DNA of 64,000 nt. Origin: Lachnospiraceae bacterium. Lineage in GTDB: Bacteria; Bacillota; Clostridia; Lachnospirales; Lachnospiraceae. Location of the stretch: positions 1 to 64,000 of the forward strand of contig JAFZLD010000017.1 in assembly GCA_017553505.1 (NCBI GenBank), written 5' to 3'. The notes under the pieces were generated by a model that saw nothing but the letters and a program-made list of their open reading frames with translations, was not told the origin of the DNA and did not search any database. This document shows positions 51,325 through 59,422 of the stretch, in pieces (the first letter of the stretch is position 1; every line of letters starts with the position of its first letter). The position numbers were made by a program, and so were the translations under genes.

Positions 51325-52098
51325 ATGAAGAACAGAACATTTTCTTTTGCCAAAAGAAATCTTATAGAGATGTCGAGGGATTCGCTGAGCTACATATTCT
51401 GCGTGGCGTTCCCGATAGTAATGCTGGTGATTATGTCGGTGGTGAATGCAAGCATTCCCAAGGAAGCGGGCATGACGCTTTTCAGAATCGATAATCTGGC
51501 AGGCGGCATAGTGATATTCGGGCAGACATTTGTAATGCTGTTTTCGGCGCTTAATGTAAGCAAGGACCGCTCGGGCTCGTTTCTTATAAGGCTTTTTGCA
51601 TCACCCATGAAGAGCAGAAACTTTACAGGCGGATACATACTTCCGTTAATCGTTGTGGCTATTGTGCAGGCAGTGATTGCTTTCGTGGCATCGTTTATAG
51701 TATCGCTTGTTACGGGAACTGAGTTAAATGTGTTCGGGCTCCTGGTAGGAACGATTGCTGTGATTCCTTCAGCGATTATGTTTATTGCCATCGGAATGAT
51801 TTTCGGAACAATCTTTAACGAGAAGGCAGCTCCCGGAATGTGCTCCATCATTATATCTTTTGGCGCGATTGTAGGCGGTATCTGGTTTGACGTCGAGGGC
51901 GTGGGCGGATTTATGGCTAAGCTTGGCAAGTGCCTTCCTTTCCTGTATGCAACAAAGACTGCGAGAGCTGCGATTAAGCTCGATTTCGGATTTGACACAT
52001 TCGTGGTTCCCATGATTGTTGTTGCGGGTTCGGCGGCAGTGCTTACAGCGCTTGCGTGCATGTTCTTTGGCCGCAAGATGCGTGCAGATCTTGCATAA
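51325..52098 (+). CDS. ABC-2 type transporter permease
   Basis: The 257-residue protein has six predicted membrane helices and the ABC-2 layout: an N-terminal cytoplasmic helix (FAKRNLIEMSRDSLSYIF), then pairs of helices with the FLIRLFASPMKSRNFTGGYILPL coupling segment. It forms an exporter with the ATPase encoded just before. Substrate is not evident. A LytTR-DUF3021 pair follows, a common regulatory neighbour of such exporters. Confidence 0.9.
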   Translation: MKNRTFSFAKRNLIEMSRDSLSYIFCVAFPIVMLVIMSVVNASIPKEAGMTLFRIDNLAGGIVIFGQTFVMLFSALNVSKDRSGSFLIRLFASPMKSRNFTGGYILPLIVVAIVQAVIAFVASFIVSLVTGTELNVFGLLVGTIAVIPSAIMFIAIGMIFGTIFNEKAAPGMCSIIISFGAIVGGIWFDVEGVGGFMAKLGKCLPFLYATKTARAAIKLDFGFDTFVVPMIVVAGSAAVLTALACMFFGRKMRADLA

Positions 52099-52108
52099 AG
52101 AAGTATAG

Positions 52109-52155
52109 ACCCCTCGATATGTGCTATACTTAATATAGTGAAATTATCGAGGGGT
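52109..52155 (+). promoter_or_regulatory. Hairpin enclosing the LytTR promoter and sequestering its ribosome site
   Basis: ACCCCTCGATA (52109-52119) pairs with TATCGAGGGGT (52145-52155), followed by TTTTCT. The 3' arm contains GAGGGG, the Shine-Dalgarno sequence of the LytTR gene at 52161. TATACT (52125-52130) in the loop could start a shorter transcript without the 5' arm. Confidence 0.65.
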
Positions 52156-52160
52156 TTTCT

Positions 52161-52625
52161 ATGCTGATAAGGACTGAAATTGACGGTAAGTACAAAGAAA
52201 TAGAGCTTCATGTGTGCAACGGTGAGGAGACAGGTGAAGTGCGTGATATAGTGCACGAGCTGCACGAACTCTACGACAGGAGGATTGCGGGCGTAGATGC
52301 GCGCGGCAACAGGTGCATGCTTAACCCGGGCGAGGTAGTGTCGGCCTACGCAGAAGGTCAGAAGGTTATGATACTCGGAACCGACGGCACTTACACGGTG
52401 ACGAAGAAACTCTATGAGCTCGAGGAAGAACTGGGCGAACGTAACTTCGTAAGAATTTCCAAGTCCGAGATTGTGAATATTAAGAAGATTAAGAACCTTG
52501 ATATGAGCGTTACGGGTACCATCAAAATCTGCATGAAAAACGGTTACGAAACCTTTGTATCCCGCCGAAACGTGAGCAAGATTAAGGAAAGATTATTATC
52601 CGAAAGGTCGGTGAAGAATTCATGA
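52161..52625 (+). CDS. LytTR domain DNA-binding regulator
   Basis: The 154-residue protein has a LytTR domain over residues 50-148 (ARGNRCMLNPGEVVSAYAEGQKVMILGTDG, ERNFVRISKSEIVNIKKI), with no receiver domain. Stand-alone LytTR proteins bind repeats of about 21 bases and often work with a membrane partner. It overlaps the DUF3021 gene by four bases, the usual arrangement, and follows an ABC-2 exporter. The hairpin upstream controls access to its ribosome site. Confidence 0.92.
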   Translation: MLIRTEIDGKYKEIELHVCNGEETGEVRDIVHELHELYDRRIAGVDARGNRCMLNPGEVVSAYAEGQKVMILGTDGTYTVTKKLYELEEELGERNFVRISKSEIVNIKKIKNLDMSVTGTIKICMKNGYETFVSRRNVSKIKERLLSERSVKNS

Positions 52626-53086
52626 AAAAGATTTTAAAGAGAGGAATGATAAGCTTTTTTATATCTTCTTTTGCCGGCGCATTGGTGAATCTGATTATTG
52701 ATGTTGCCGTGAACGCAGGCGGGATGAAGGGGTTCATATCCATGTCGCCGGACTTCGTGAAGCTGTTCCCGACACCGGTGATAGCGGCGTATGTCAACGT
52801 GATGCTGTACGGACTCATCGGTTTTACTTTCGCGGTTATGGCGTTTGTGTATGAGGTAGAGAAGATAGGATTTGTGATTCAGAGTATTATATACTTCGTG
52901 GTGACAGCTGCGGTGTGCCTGTCGATAACGGTGATCCTGTGGCAGCTTTACAAATATCCGGCTGCTTTTGCGGGAACGCTTGCAGGCTACGGCGTGACGC
53001 ATGTGATTATGATTGTAATCGGCTACAGGAAACTTAAGGAAGATATTAAAGAGATCAATGAAATATCCCTTGATATAGGGGAATAA
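52622..53086 (+). CDS. DUF3021 domain membrane protein
   Basis: The 154-residue protein has four membrane helices typical of DUF3021: ISFFISSFAGALVNLIIDVAV, then VIAAYVNVMLYGLIGFTFAVMAF, FVIQSIIYFVVTAAVCLSITVIL and AGTLAGYGVTHVIMIVIGY. In known loci DUF3021 proteins pair with LytTR regulators and affect their activity. ATG overlaps the LytTR stop. The operon ends at a strong terminator. Confidence 0.9.
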   Translation: MKKILKRGMISFFISSFAGALVNLIIDVAVNAGGMKGFISMSPDFVKLFPTPVIAAYVNVMLYGLIGFTFAVMAFVYEVEKIGFVIQSIIYFVVTAAVCLSITVILWQLYKYPAAFAGTLAGYGVTHVIMIVIGYRKLKEDIKEINEISLDIGE

Positions 53087-53099
53087 TAAGGCAAAAGAA

Positions 53100-53132
53100 A
53101 AGACCGTATCCTTGTGGGGATGCGGTCTTTGT
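53100..53132. terminator. Terminator of LytTR-DUF3021 operon
   Basis: 12-bp stem AAGACCGTATCC/GGATGCGGTCTT (53100-53111 with 53118-53129), one G-T pair, followed by TGTTG; A-rich sequence upstream may let it also stop the convergent SGNH-like gene. Confidence 0.8.
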
Positions 53133-53151
53133 TGTTATGCGGGCGCTGCGC

Positions 53152-54114
53152 TTAGTAGTTGGCGTCGCCTTTGTTCTTGATGAAGTTTACGATGTGCTGA
53201 CCGAGGAAATCGATGCCCTTGTCGGTAAGCATTGTGTTCTCAACATATTCGGTGATGTTGGACTCGTTAATGCCGTAGGAATAATTGTCTACGAAGCTTA
53301 CGCAGTACTTGGTGGCTACGTAGTAAATGTTTTCAAAGTAATAAGATGAAGTCATAAGACCGTAGTCTGTCTGGCTTGAGTATACAAGCTTGCCGGTTTC
53401 GTCGGTGTAGACCGAAGGATAAGGCGATACGAGAATAATGTTTAGGTGAGGGTAGTTCTTCTGAAGAAGCGTAAGTGACTGCTCCAGTGAACCGCGCACG
53501 CCTCGCACATCGTCTTCGGCGATGGCATAAGCAGCCTTGCCGTTGTAGTAGTCGATGAGGTTGTACATTATTATTACGGTATCGATTTTGTTAAGGTCTA
53601 CAGACTTGAAAGTCTCAAGCATTTCGTAGTAACGATCTTCGACACGGAACAGGTCGGCCCAGTCCGTACAAAGAAGGTACGATACGTCTTTTTGATCCAA
53701 TTCCCACACAACGTGATAGAGGGAAGCGGCGTCCCAGCCGTAAGCGATTTCGGGACCGTCACAGCTGATACGGCTTGTATCGATGGTTAAGTCATAGAAC
53801 TTGGCATCAAGGTTGTCCTTAAGAATATTAAGGATAGAGTGCTCGGCGCCGTTGTTATTGGCGTAAACGTTACCGAGTACAAGGATGTCTTCAACGTCGT
53901 CCTTAATATGATTGGGGAAGTCTTCCTCGGAGGGGTAGATGTACATATCCTGCACCTCAATGTCGAACTCGCCTTCCTCAATATCTGCGGTATTGACGGA
54001 TATGGAACGGGAATCCCAATCAAGTAATCTGTAAACACAAAAAACAATTATTGCCAATATAACAATGCCGAGACCGGAAATTATACCGATTCGTCTTCTT
54101 TTTTCTTTTTCCAT
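53152..54114 (-). CDS. Membrane-anchored SGNH-like protein with altered active site
   Basis: The 320-residue protein has a basic N-terminus, one membrane anchor (IISGLGIVILAIIVFCVYRL) and an extracellular domain of SGNH hydrolase type. The block I site reads LVLGNVYANNN, where the catalytic GDS would be expected; the C-terminal block LTDKGIDFLGQHIVNF fits the final helix with the His. Because Ser is not at its usual place, activity is uncertain. It is divergent from the GH25 muramidase gene and lies beside the polysaccharide locus, so a role in surface glycan decoration is possible. Confidence 0.7.
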   Translation of the reverse strand: MEKEKRRRIGIISGLGIVILAIIVFCVYRLLDWDSRSISVNTADIEEGEFDIEVQDMYIYPSEEDFPNHIKDDVEDILVLGNVYANNNGAEHSILNILKDNLDAKFYDLTIDTSRISCDGPEIAYGWDAASLYHVVWELDQKDVSYLLCTDWADLFRVEDRYYEMLETFKSVDLNKIDTVIIMYNLIDYYNGKAAYAIAEDDVRGVRGSLEQSLTLLQKNYPHLNIILVSPYPSVYTDETGKLVYSSQTDYGLMTSSYYFENIYYVATKYCVSFVDNYSYGINESNITEYVENTMLTDKGIDFLGQHIVNFIKNKGDANY

Positions 54115-54221
54115 TAAACTACTCCTTTCGCGGATAGGGCTATTGTACTATCGGAAAAAGAATAAATCCACAAAATGCATCGATATTAAGAAATTATTCA
54201 AAAAAAACAAAGGTATTCAAT

Positions 54222-54250
54222 TTGTAAATGTCGTATATAAATGCTATAAT
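54222..54250 (+). promoter_or_regulatory. Promoter of GH25 gene
   Basis: TTGTAA (54222-54227), 17 bases, TATAAT (54245-54250) with TGC just before. The transcript begins near 54257. Confidence 0.75.
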
Positions 54251-54279
54251 CTAATGTACTATGGTATCTTGAAAAGTGT

Positions 54280-54312
54280 GTGCATTTTCGTATCCTTAAG
54301 GGGTAAATGCAC
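54280..54312 (+). promoter_or_regulatory. Leader hairpin of GH25 gene
   Basis: GTGCATTT (54280-54287) pairs with AAATGCAC (54305-54312). It lies in the roughly 93-base leader and is followed by TTTTAAG, so it could act as a weak attenuator. No known riboswitch class was recognised. Confidence 0.5.
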
Positions 54313-54349
54313 TTTTAAGATATGGGATTATGGATAGAGGAGATGTGTT

Positions 54350-57300
54350 ATGGGCTACAACGATAACAACACCGATGACGAAGTCTACATATTGGTGGAT
54401 GAAGACGGCAATGAAGTGTTCTTAGACGACGATGCCGATATAGAAGATTCCGGCGAGTATGCGGCTGAGGCTGAGCCTGAATACGAAGCTGATTCTTTGT
54501 ATGATACGAAGCCTGTATATGCGGCTGAGCCTGAGGGCGATACTGTTCTTTATAATAAGTACGACGTAGAAACGGCACTCGATGATGAGGTCGGTGAGGT
54601 TGAGCTTGAAGAAGAGTATGAACTCGAGGAGCCTTCATACGACACCGGAGTTATAGATTTTGATGAGGAAGAAGATCCTCGCGACGAGATAGCGGAGAGA
54701 GGCGGAAGCAATATCCTTCTTTTGGCCGGAGCTGTGGTAATTGTGCTTGCGGCTGTGCTTCTCGGAATTGTTTATTTTGCCAAGAAGACTCCCAAGGATA
54801 AGGGCGTTGATTTCTCGACGGTCGGAACGCAGATTGCGTCTATCGGAGTTATAGGTGAGGATAACATCAATGCCATCACGTCTGCGGAGGGCAGTCGTCT
54901 CGATGCTTTGTACGAGGCTCAGAAGAGCTACGACTACGAAGAAGCCGACCAGGAAGGCGGCGTTTCGAGTGTTAACATTACACTTACTTCCATAGTTAAA
55001 GACTTAAAGATTAAGATGGTCAACTCCAAGGACAAGCTTATCGGCAATGTTCCTTTTGTGGTTGAAGTTACCACTCCCGCGGGCAAGACCGAGAAGTGGG
55101 AGGATGACAATAAAGACGGTATCATTTACAAGACCGATCTTGAGGGCGGTATCTACAAGGTTAAGATTGTGCCTCTTAACGGCTACGATTCCATGTATGA
55201 TTTCTCCACCGCGACGATTCAGTCCATTACCGTCAAAACTCAGCTTGACTACCAGAAGGTTAACGTCAAGAACGAGATTAAGAAATCCAATCAGGTAGAC
55301 GCTGCCGAAGACGGCGCTACCAATGAAACCGAAGTTGAATCAAAGCTTAAGGATACGGTTACTTACGTAGTAAGTGCGAAGGTTGCAAGCTCCGAAGGCT
55401 TCAAGGCAATTTCCAAGGATACAATCACCGATCCCATGAAGACCCTTACGACTAAGAATGAGGCGTCGGTGGGAAGGTTTAAGAGACTGGCTGACGAAGA
55501 TGTTACTACGGATAATCCCGGTGGCGGCACAACAGATCCCGGCACTGATCCGGGAACCAATCCGGGTGGCGGATCGGAAGATCCGACAGGAAATGATCCG
55601 GTTGATCCGCCGGAACCGCAGTATGAATATGAAGCAAAATGGACCTATGAATATGCAGGTGGGAAATGGATTCGATACAAAAAGTGCGTAACACCCAATG
55701 CGCCTGCAGATAAGGCTCAGAAAGACAGAACAGAAGTCACTGCTGAATTAGTGAAAGCCGGTTCCGCAGATAACCATACACATACTTACAAATGTACGGT
55801 TGCGGGGGAGACTGACGAGTGGACATCTAATTGCGTCGATAGCGATAGCAACAATGTATGCGATATTTGCGGAGGAACACTTGTTGTAAAAACCGAAGTG
55901 ACGATAGCTTATGATCCTACTACCGTAAATCTTACAGTAGGCAAGGATGCGACGGTAAAAGTTTCTGCGACCAGAACACCTACTGCGGAAATCGAGAGCT
56001 ACACTTGGGAAACCGATGGTGACAAAAAAGAGTTTATTAAGCTCGAGAACGATAAGACTAAAGATGTAAAAATCACCGGATTAAAAGCGGGAGATGTTAA
56101 TCTCAGATGCAAAGTTAAGTTTAAAGGTGATGACAAGACCTATGAAGGTTCTTGGGTACTTGTAAAGATATCGACCGGCACTACCCTTACTTTTGACAGA
56201 ACAGCCAAGAAAGCTATCTTTGTAGACGGCGACAAGTTTACTCTTAATGCTACGATTAAGGGTGCCAAGACCGGTAAGGTTAACTGGACTGTAGATGATG
56301 CCAACAAGGACAAGATTAAGGTTGAGGTTTCTTTGAGCGGCAAGGACGGCGATGCAGAGAGAAAGGCTACTTGCGTTGTTTCGGGTCTTAAGCCCGGTAC
56401 TGCTACGCTTACATGTACCAGCGCAGATGATGCGAACATCAAGCAGTCGATTACAATGGTTGTAGTTGCTAACCCTAAGACTGATAAGACGACCAAGCTT
56501 GTTGATAACAACGGCAAACAGGTATATATTTACGATAAGTCCTCCAAGAAGTATGTTGAGGCTACATATGCAGATTACTACTCGGGTGTAGATTTGTTCA
56601 CACCTGTGGAAGTATCATATATTTATAACGGTTGGTGGACGATTGACGGTAAGACGTATTACTTCGACGCCAACGGTAAGAAGGTTACGGGCGACCAGGT
56701 AATACTCGGTGCGAAGTATTCTTTCGGCTCCGACGGAGCGCTTAAGGGCGGCACCGGACTCTTTGGTATTGATGTATCCACATGGAACGGCACCATCGAC
56801 TGGAAGCAGGTTGCCAAGTCCGGTGTATCTTACGCAATCATCCGTTGCGGTTACAGAGGTACCACTTACGGAAGCCTTGTAGAAGACAACAAGTTCGCAA
56901 GCAACATCAAGAACGCGTCGGATGCAGGTATTAAGGTGGGTGTATACTTCTTTACACAGGCTGTTTCCGAGGCGGAAGCGGTTGAAGAGGCATCTATGTG
57001 TCTGTCACTTGTTGAGGGATACAAGCTTTCATATCCTATATTCGTCGATGTAGAGAGCGGTTCGGGTAATGCCCGCGCCAACGGCCTTTCCAAGGAAGCA
57101 AGAACGGCCATCGTTAAGGCATTCTGCAAGACCATCAGCAACAGCGGATACAAGGCAGGTGTTTACGCCAATAAGAACTGGCTTAACACGAAGCTTAATG
57201 CTACCGAACTTACCGCTTACACGATCTGGCTTGCACAGTACGCTTCGGCTCCGACCTATAATACGACTCGCTACGATTTGTGGCAGTATTCGAGCCAGGG

Positions 57301-57358
57301 TTCCATTAAGGGTATCAGCGGTAACGTCGATTTGGACCTTAGCTATCTCGGATACTAA
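54350..57358 (+). CDS. Large membrane-anchored GH25 muramidase with Ig-like domains
   Basis: The 1002-residue protein begins with an acidic cytoplasmic region (1-118), followed by one membrane helix (about 120-144: NILLLAGAVVIVLAAVLLGIV). Outside are an Ig/Cna-like domain (about 205-300), a Gly/Pro/Asp linker (NPGGGTTDPGTDPG), two Ig-like domains of Big_2 type (about 520-710), a wall-repeat (WWTIDGKTYYFDANGK) and a GH25 domain (about 800-1002) with D808, D900 and E902 in IDVS and FVDVES, which keeps the catalytic set. GH25 enzymes cut the MurNAc-GlcNAc bond. AGAGGAGAT precedes the ATG. Confidence 0.92.
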   Translation: MGYNDNNTDDEVYILVDEDGNEVFLDDDADIEDSGEYAAEAEPEYEADSLYDTKPVYAAEPEGDTVLYNKYDVETALDDEVGEVELEEEYELEEPSYDTGVIDFDEEEDPRDEIAERGGSNILLLAGAVVIVLAAVLLGIVYFAKKTPKDKGVDFSTVGTQIASIGVIGEDNINAITSAEGSRLDALYEAQKSYDYEEADQEGGVSSVNITLTSIVKDLKIKMVNSKDKLIGNVPFVVEVTTPAGKTEKWEDDNKDGIIYKTDLEGGIYKVKIVPLNGYDSMYDFSTATIQSITVKTQLDYQKVNVKNEIKKSNQVDAAEDGATNETEVESKLKDTVTYVVSAKVASSEGFKAISKDTITDPMKTLTTKNEASVGRFKRLADEDVTTDNPGGGTTDPGTDPGTNPGGGSEDPTGNDPVDPPEPQYEYEAKWTYEYAGGKWIRYKKCVTPNAPADKAQKDRTEVTAELVKAGSADNHTHTYKCTVAGETDEWTSNCVDSDSNNVCDICGGTLVVKTEVTIAYDPTTVNLTVGKDATVKVSATRTPTAEIESYTWETDGDKKEFIKLENDKTKDVKITGLKAGDVNLRCKVKFKGDDKTYEGSWVLVKISTGTTLTFDRTAKKAIFVDGDKFTLNATIKGAKTGKVNWTVDDANKDKIKVEVSLSGKDGDAERKATCVVSGLKPGTATLTCTSADDANIKQSITMVVVANPKTDKTTKLVDNNGKQVYIYDKSSKKYVEATYADYYSGVDLFTPVEVSYIYNGWWTIDGKTYYFDANGKKVTGDQVILGAKYSFGSDGALKGGTGLFGIDVSTWNGTIDWKQVAKSGVSYAIIRCGYRGTTYGSLVEDNKFASNIKNASDAGIKVGVYFFTQAVSEAEAVEEASMCLSLVEGYKLSYPIFVDVESGSGNARANGLSKEARTAIVKAFCKTISNSGYKAGVYANKNWLNTKLNATELTAYTIWLAQYASAPTYNTTRYDLWQYSSQGSIKGISGNVDLDLSYLGY

Positions 57359-57438
57359 TTTATAAATTGTTAAAGGCTTTCTTTGGCCATATTAAATAAA
57401 TGGCCTTAATATAGAAAGAAAACGATAGGAGAATTTTT

Positions 57439-58521
57439 ATGAGAACATACCTTGTAACGGGAGGCGCCGGATTTATCGGCTCCAACTTCATTCACTACAT
57501 GTTTAACAAGTACGGTGATGATATCAGAATCATTAACGTAGACAAGCTTACTTACGCAGGTAACCTTGAAAATTTGAAGGATATCGAGAATCGTGCGAAC
57601 TATTCTTTTGTCAGAGCTGATATCTGTGACAGCCCTGCAATCGAAGAGATTTTTAAGAAGAACGATATCGATGTTGTGGTTCACTTCGCGGCAGAAAGTC
57701 ACGTGGATCGAAGCATCAGAAATCCCGAAGTTTTTGTTAAGACCAATGTTCTCGGAACACTTGTAATGCTTAACAATGCTAAGGCTTCATGGGAGCTTCC
57801 CGACGGTTCATATATGGAAGGCAAGAGATTCCTTCACGTATCCACCGACGAAGTATACGGTTCACTTGAAGAGGACGGCGGATACTTCTATGAGACCACT
57901 CCTTACTCACCTCACAGCCCTTATTCGGCAAGTAAGGCAAGCTCGGATATGCTTGTTAAGGCTTATATGGACACTTACAAGTTCCCTGCAAATATTACCA
58001 ACTGCTCCAACAACTACGGCCCTTACCAGTTCCCCGAGAAGTTGATTCCCCTTATTATCAACAATGCTCTTAACGGTAAGAAGCTTCCCGTATACGGTGA
58101 CGGTAAGAACGTAAGAGACTGGCTCTATGTTATGGACCATGCCAAGGCAATCGATATGGTTATCAACAAGGGTCGCCTCTTTGAAACATACAACGTAGGC
58201 GGACACAACGAGAAGCAGAACATCGAGATTATCAATATTATTCTTGATACTCTTCAGGAGATGCTTCCCGAAGGAGATCCCAGAAAGGCTCATATCAATA
58301 AGGACCTTATCACATACGTTGAGGACAGAAAGGGACACGACAGAAGATACGCTATCGCTCCCGACAAGATTAAGGCTGAAATCGGCTGGGAACCCGAAAC
58401 CATGTTCAAAGAAGGTATCAAGCTTACCATTAAGTGGTACTTCGAGCATGAAGACTGGATGAAGAACGTTACCAGCGGTGACTACGTAAATTATTACGCA
58501 GAAATGTATAAGAATAAATAA
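57439..58521 (+). CDS. rfbB: dTDP-glucose 4,6-dehydratase
   Basis: The 360-residue extended SDR enzyme makes dTDP-4-keto-6-deoxyglucose, the second step to dTDP-rhamnose. The NAD loop is GGAGFIGSN (8-16); the active-site Tyr and Lys are in SPYSASKASSD, with HFAAESHVDRS and the specific FLHVSTDEVYGSL. A TAGGAGAA site precedes the ATG. It opens a rhamnose operon with rfbA 22 bases downstream. rfbD is not seen in the window. Confidence 0.97.
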   Translation: MRTYLVTGGAGFIGSNFIHYMFNKYGDDIRIINVDKLTYAGNLENLKDIENRANYSFVRADICDSPAIEEIFKKNDIDVVVHFAAESHVDRSIRNPEVFVKTNVLGTLVMLNNAKASWELPDGSYMEGKRFLHVSTDEVYGSLEEDGGYFYETTPYSPHSPYSASKASSDMLVKAYMDTYKFPANITNCSNNYGPYQFPEKLIPLIINNALNGKKLPVYGDGKNVRDWLYVMDHAKAIDMVINKGRLFETYNVGGHNEKQNIEIINIILDTLQEMLPEGDPRKAHINKDLITYVEDRKGHDRRYAIAPDKIKAEIGWEPETMFKEGIKLTIKWYFEHEDWMKNVTSGDYVNYYAEMYKNK

Positions 58522-58543
58522 GACCTAAAGGAGATTACTCGGA

Positions 58544-59422
58544 ATGAAAGGTATCATCTTGGCCGGCGGCTCCGGCACCAGGCTTTATCCTCTTACAAAG
58601 GCAATTTCCAAGCAGATTATGCCTGTATACGATAAGCCCATGATTTATTACCCTCTTTCAACTTTGATGCTCGCGGGAATCCGTGAAGTGCTTATTATTT
58701 CCACTCCCAGAGATCTTCCCGTATTCAAGGAGCTTTTCGGAGACGGAAGCCAGCTTGGAATGAGCTTTTCTTACGCTGTGCAGGAGTACCCGAGAGGACT
58801 TGCGGATGCGTTTATTATCGGCGAATCATTTATCGGTAACGATGCGGCTGCTTTGGTGCTGGGTGATAATATCTTCTACGGCCAGAGCTTTTCGAAGGTA
58901 TTGCAGCAGGCTGCGGCTCGTACAGAGTCTGAGCCCGGTGCGACAATCTTCGGTTATTACGTAAGAGACCCCAGAGAGTACGGCGTTGTAGAGTTCGATG
59001 CTAACGGTAAGGCATTATCCATCGAAGAGAAGCCTGAGCATCCGAAGAGCAACTACGCTGTTCCGGGACTTTATTTTTACGATAACGACGTTGTTGAAAT
59101 TGCCAAGAACGTTAAGCCTTCTGCAAGAGGCGAGATAGAAATTACAAGCATCAACAATGAGTATTTGTCACGCGGCACGCTTCATGTTGAGACTATGGGA
59201 CGTGGATTTGCATGGCTTGATACCGGTAACCACGATGCGCTTTTGGATGCGGCTAACTTCGTGGCTACATTCCAGAAGAGACAGGGACTTTACATTTCCT
59301 GTATAGAAGAAATTGCTTTTAAGAGAGGCTTCATTAACAAGGACGAACTCTTAAAACTTGCAGAACCTCTCATGAAGACCGCTTACGGTAAATATCTTGT
59401 TGAGGTAGCTAATGGACTCTAA
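58544..59422 (+). CDS. rfbA: Glucose-1-phosphate thymidylyltransferase
   Basis: The 292-residue nucleotidyltransferase forms dTDP-glucose from dTTP and glucose 1-phosphate, the first dTDP-rhamnose step. The N-terminal [13 protein letters not shown] and K in [13 protein letters not shown] match; LGDNIFYG is the metal and sugar segment. AAAGGAGA precedes the ATG. It overlaps the next gene, a GH25-like protein, by 11 bases, so that gene is tied to this pathway by translation. Confidence 0.97.
   Translation: MKGIILAGGSGTRLYPLTKAISKQIMPVYDKPMIYYPLSTLMLAGIREVLIISTPRDLPVFKELFGDGSQLGMSFSYAVQEYPRGLADAFIIGESFIGNDAAALVLGDNIFYGQSFSKVLQQAAARTESEPGATIFGYYVRDPREYGVVEFDANGKALSIEEKPEHPKSNYAVPGLYFYDNDVVEIAKNVKPSARGEIEITSINNEYLSRGTLHVETMGRGFAWLDTGNHDALLDAANFVATFQKRQGLYISCIEEIAFKRGFINKDELLKLAEPLMKTAYGKYLVEVANGL

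Noticed and set aside
54257-54349. Cyclic-di-GMP riboswitch before the GH25 gene
   Set aside because: The conserved GEMM aptamer blocks are absent.
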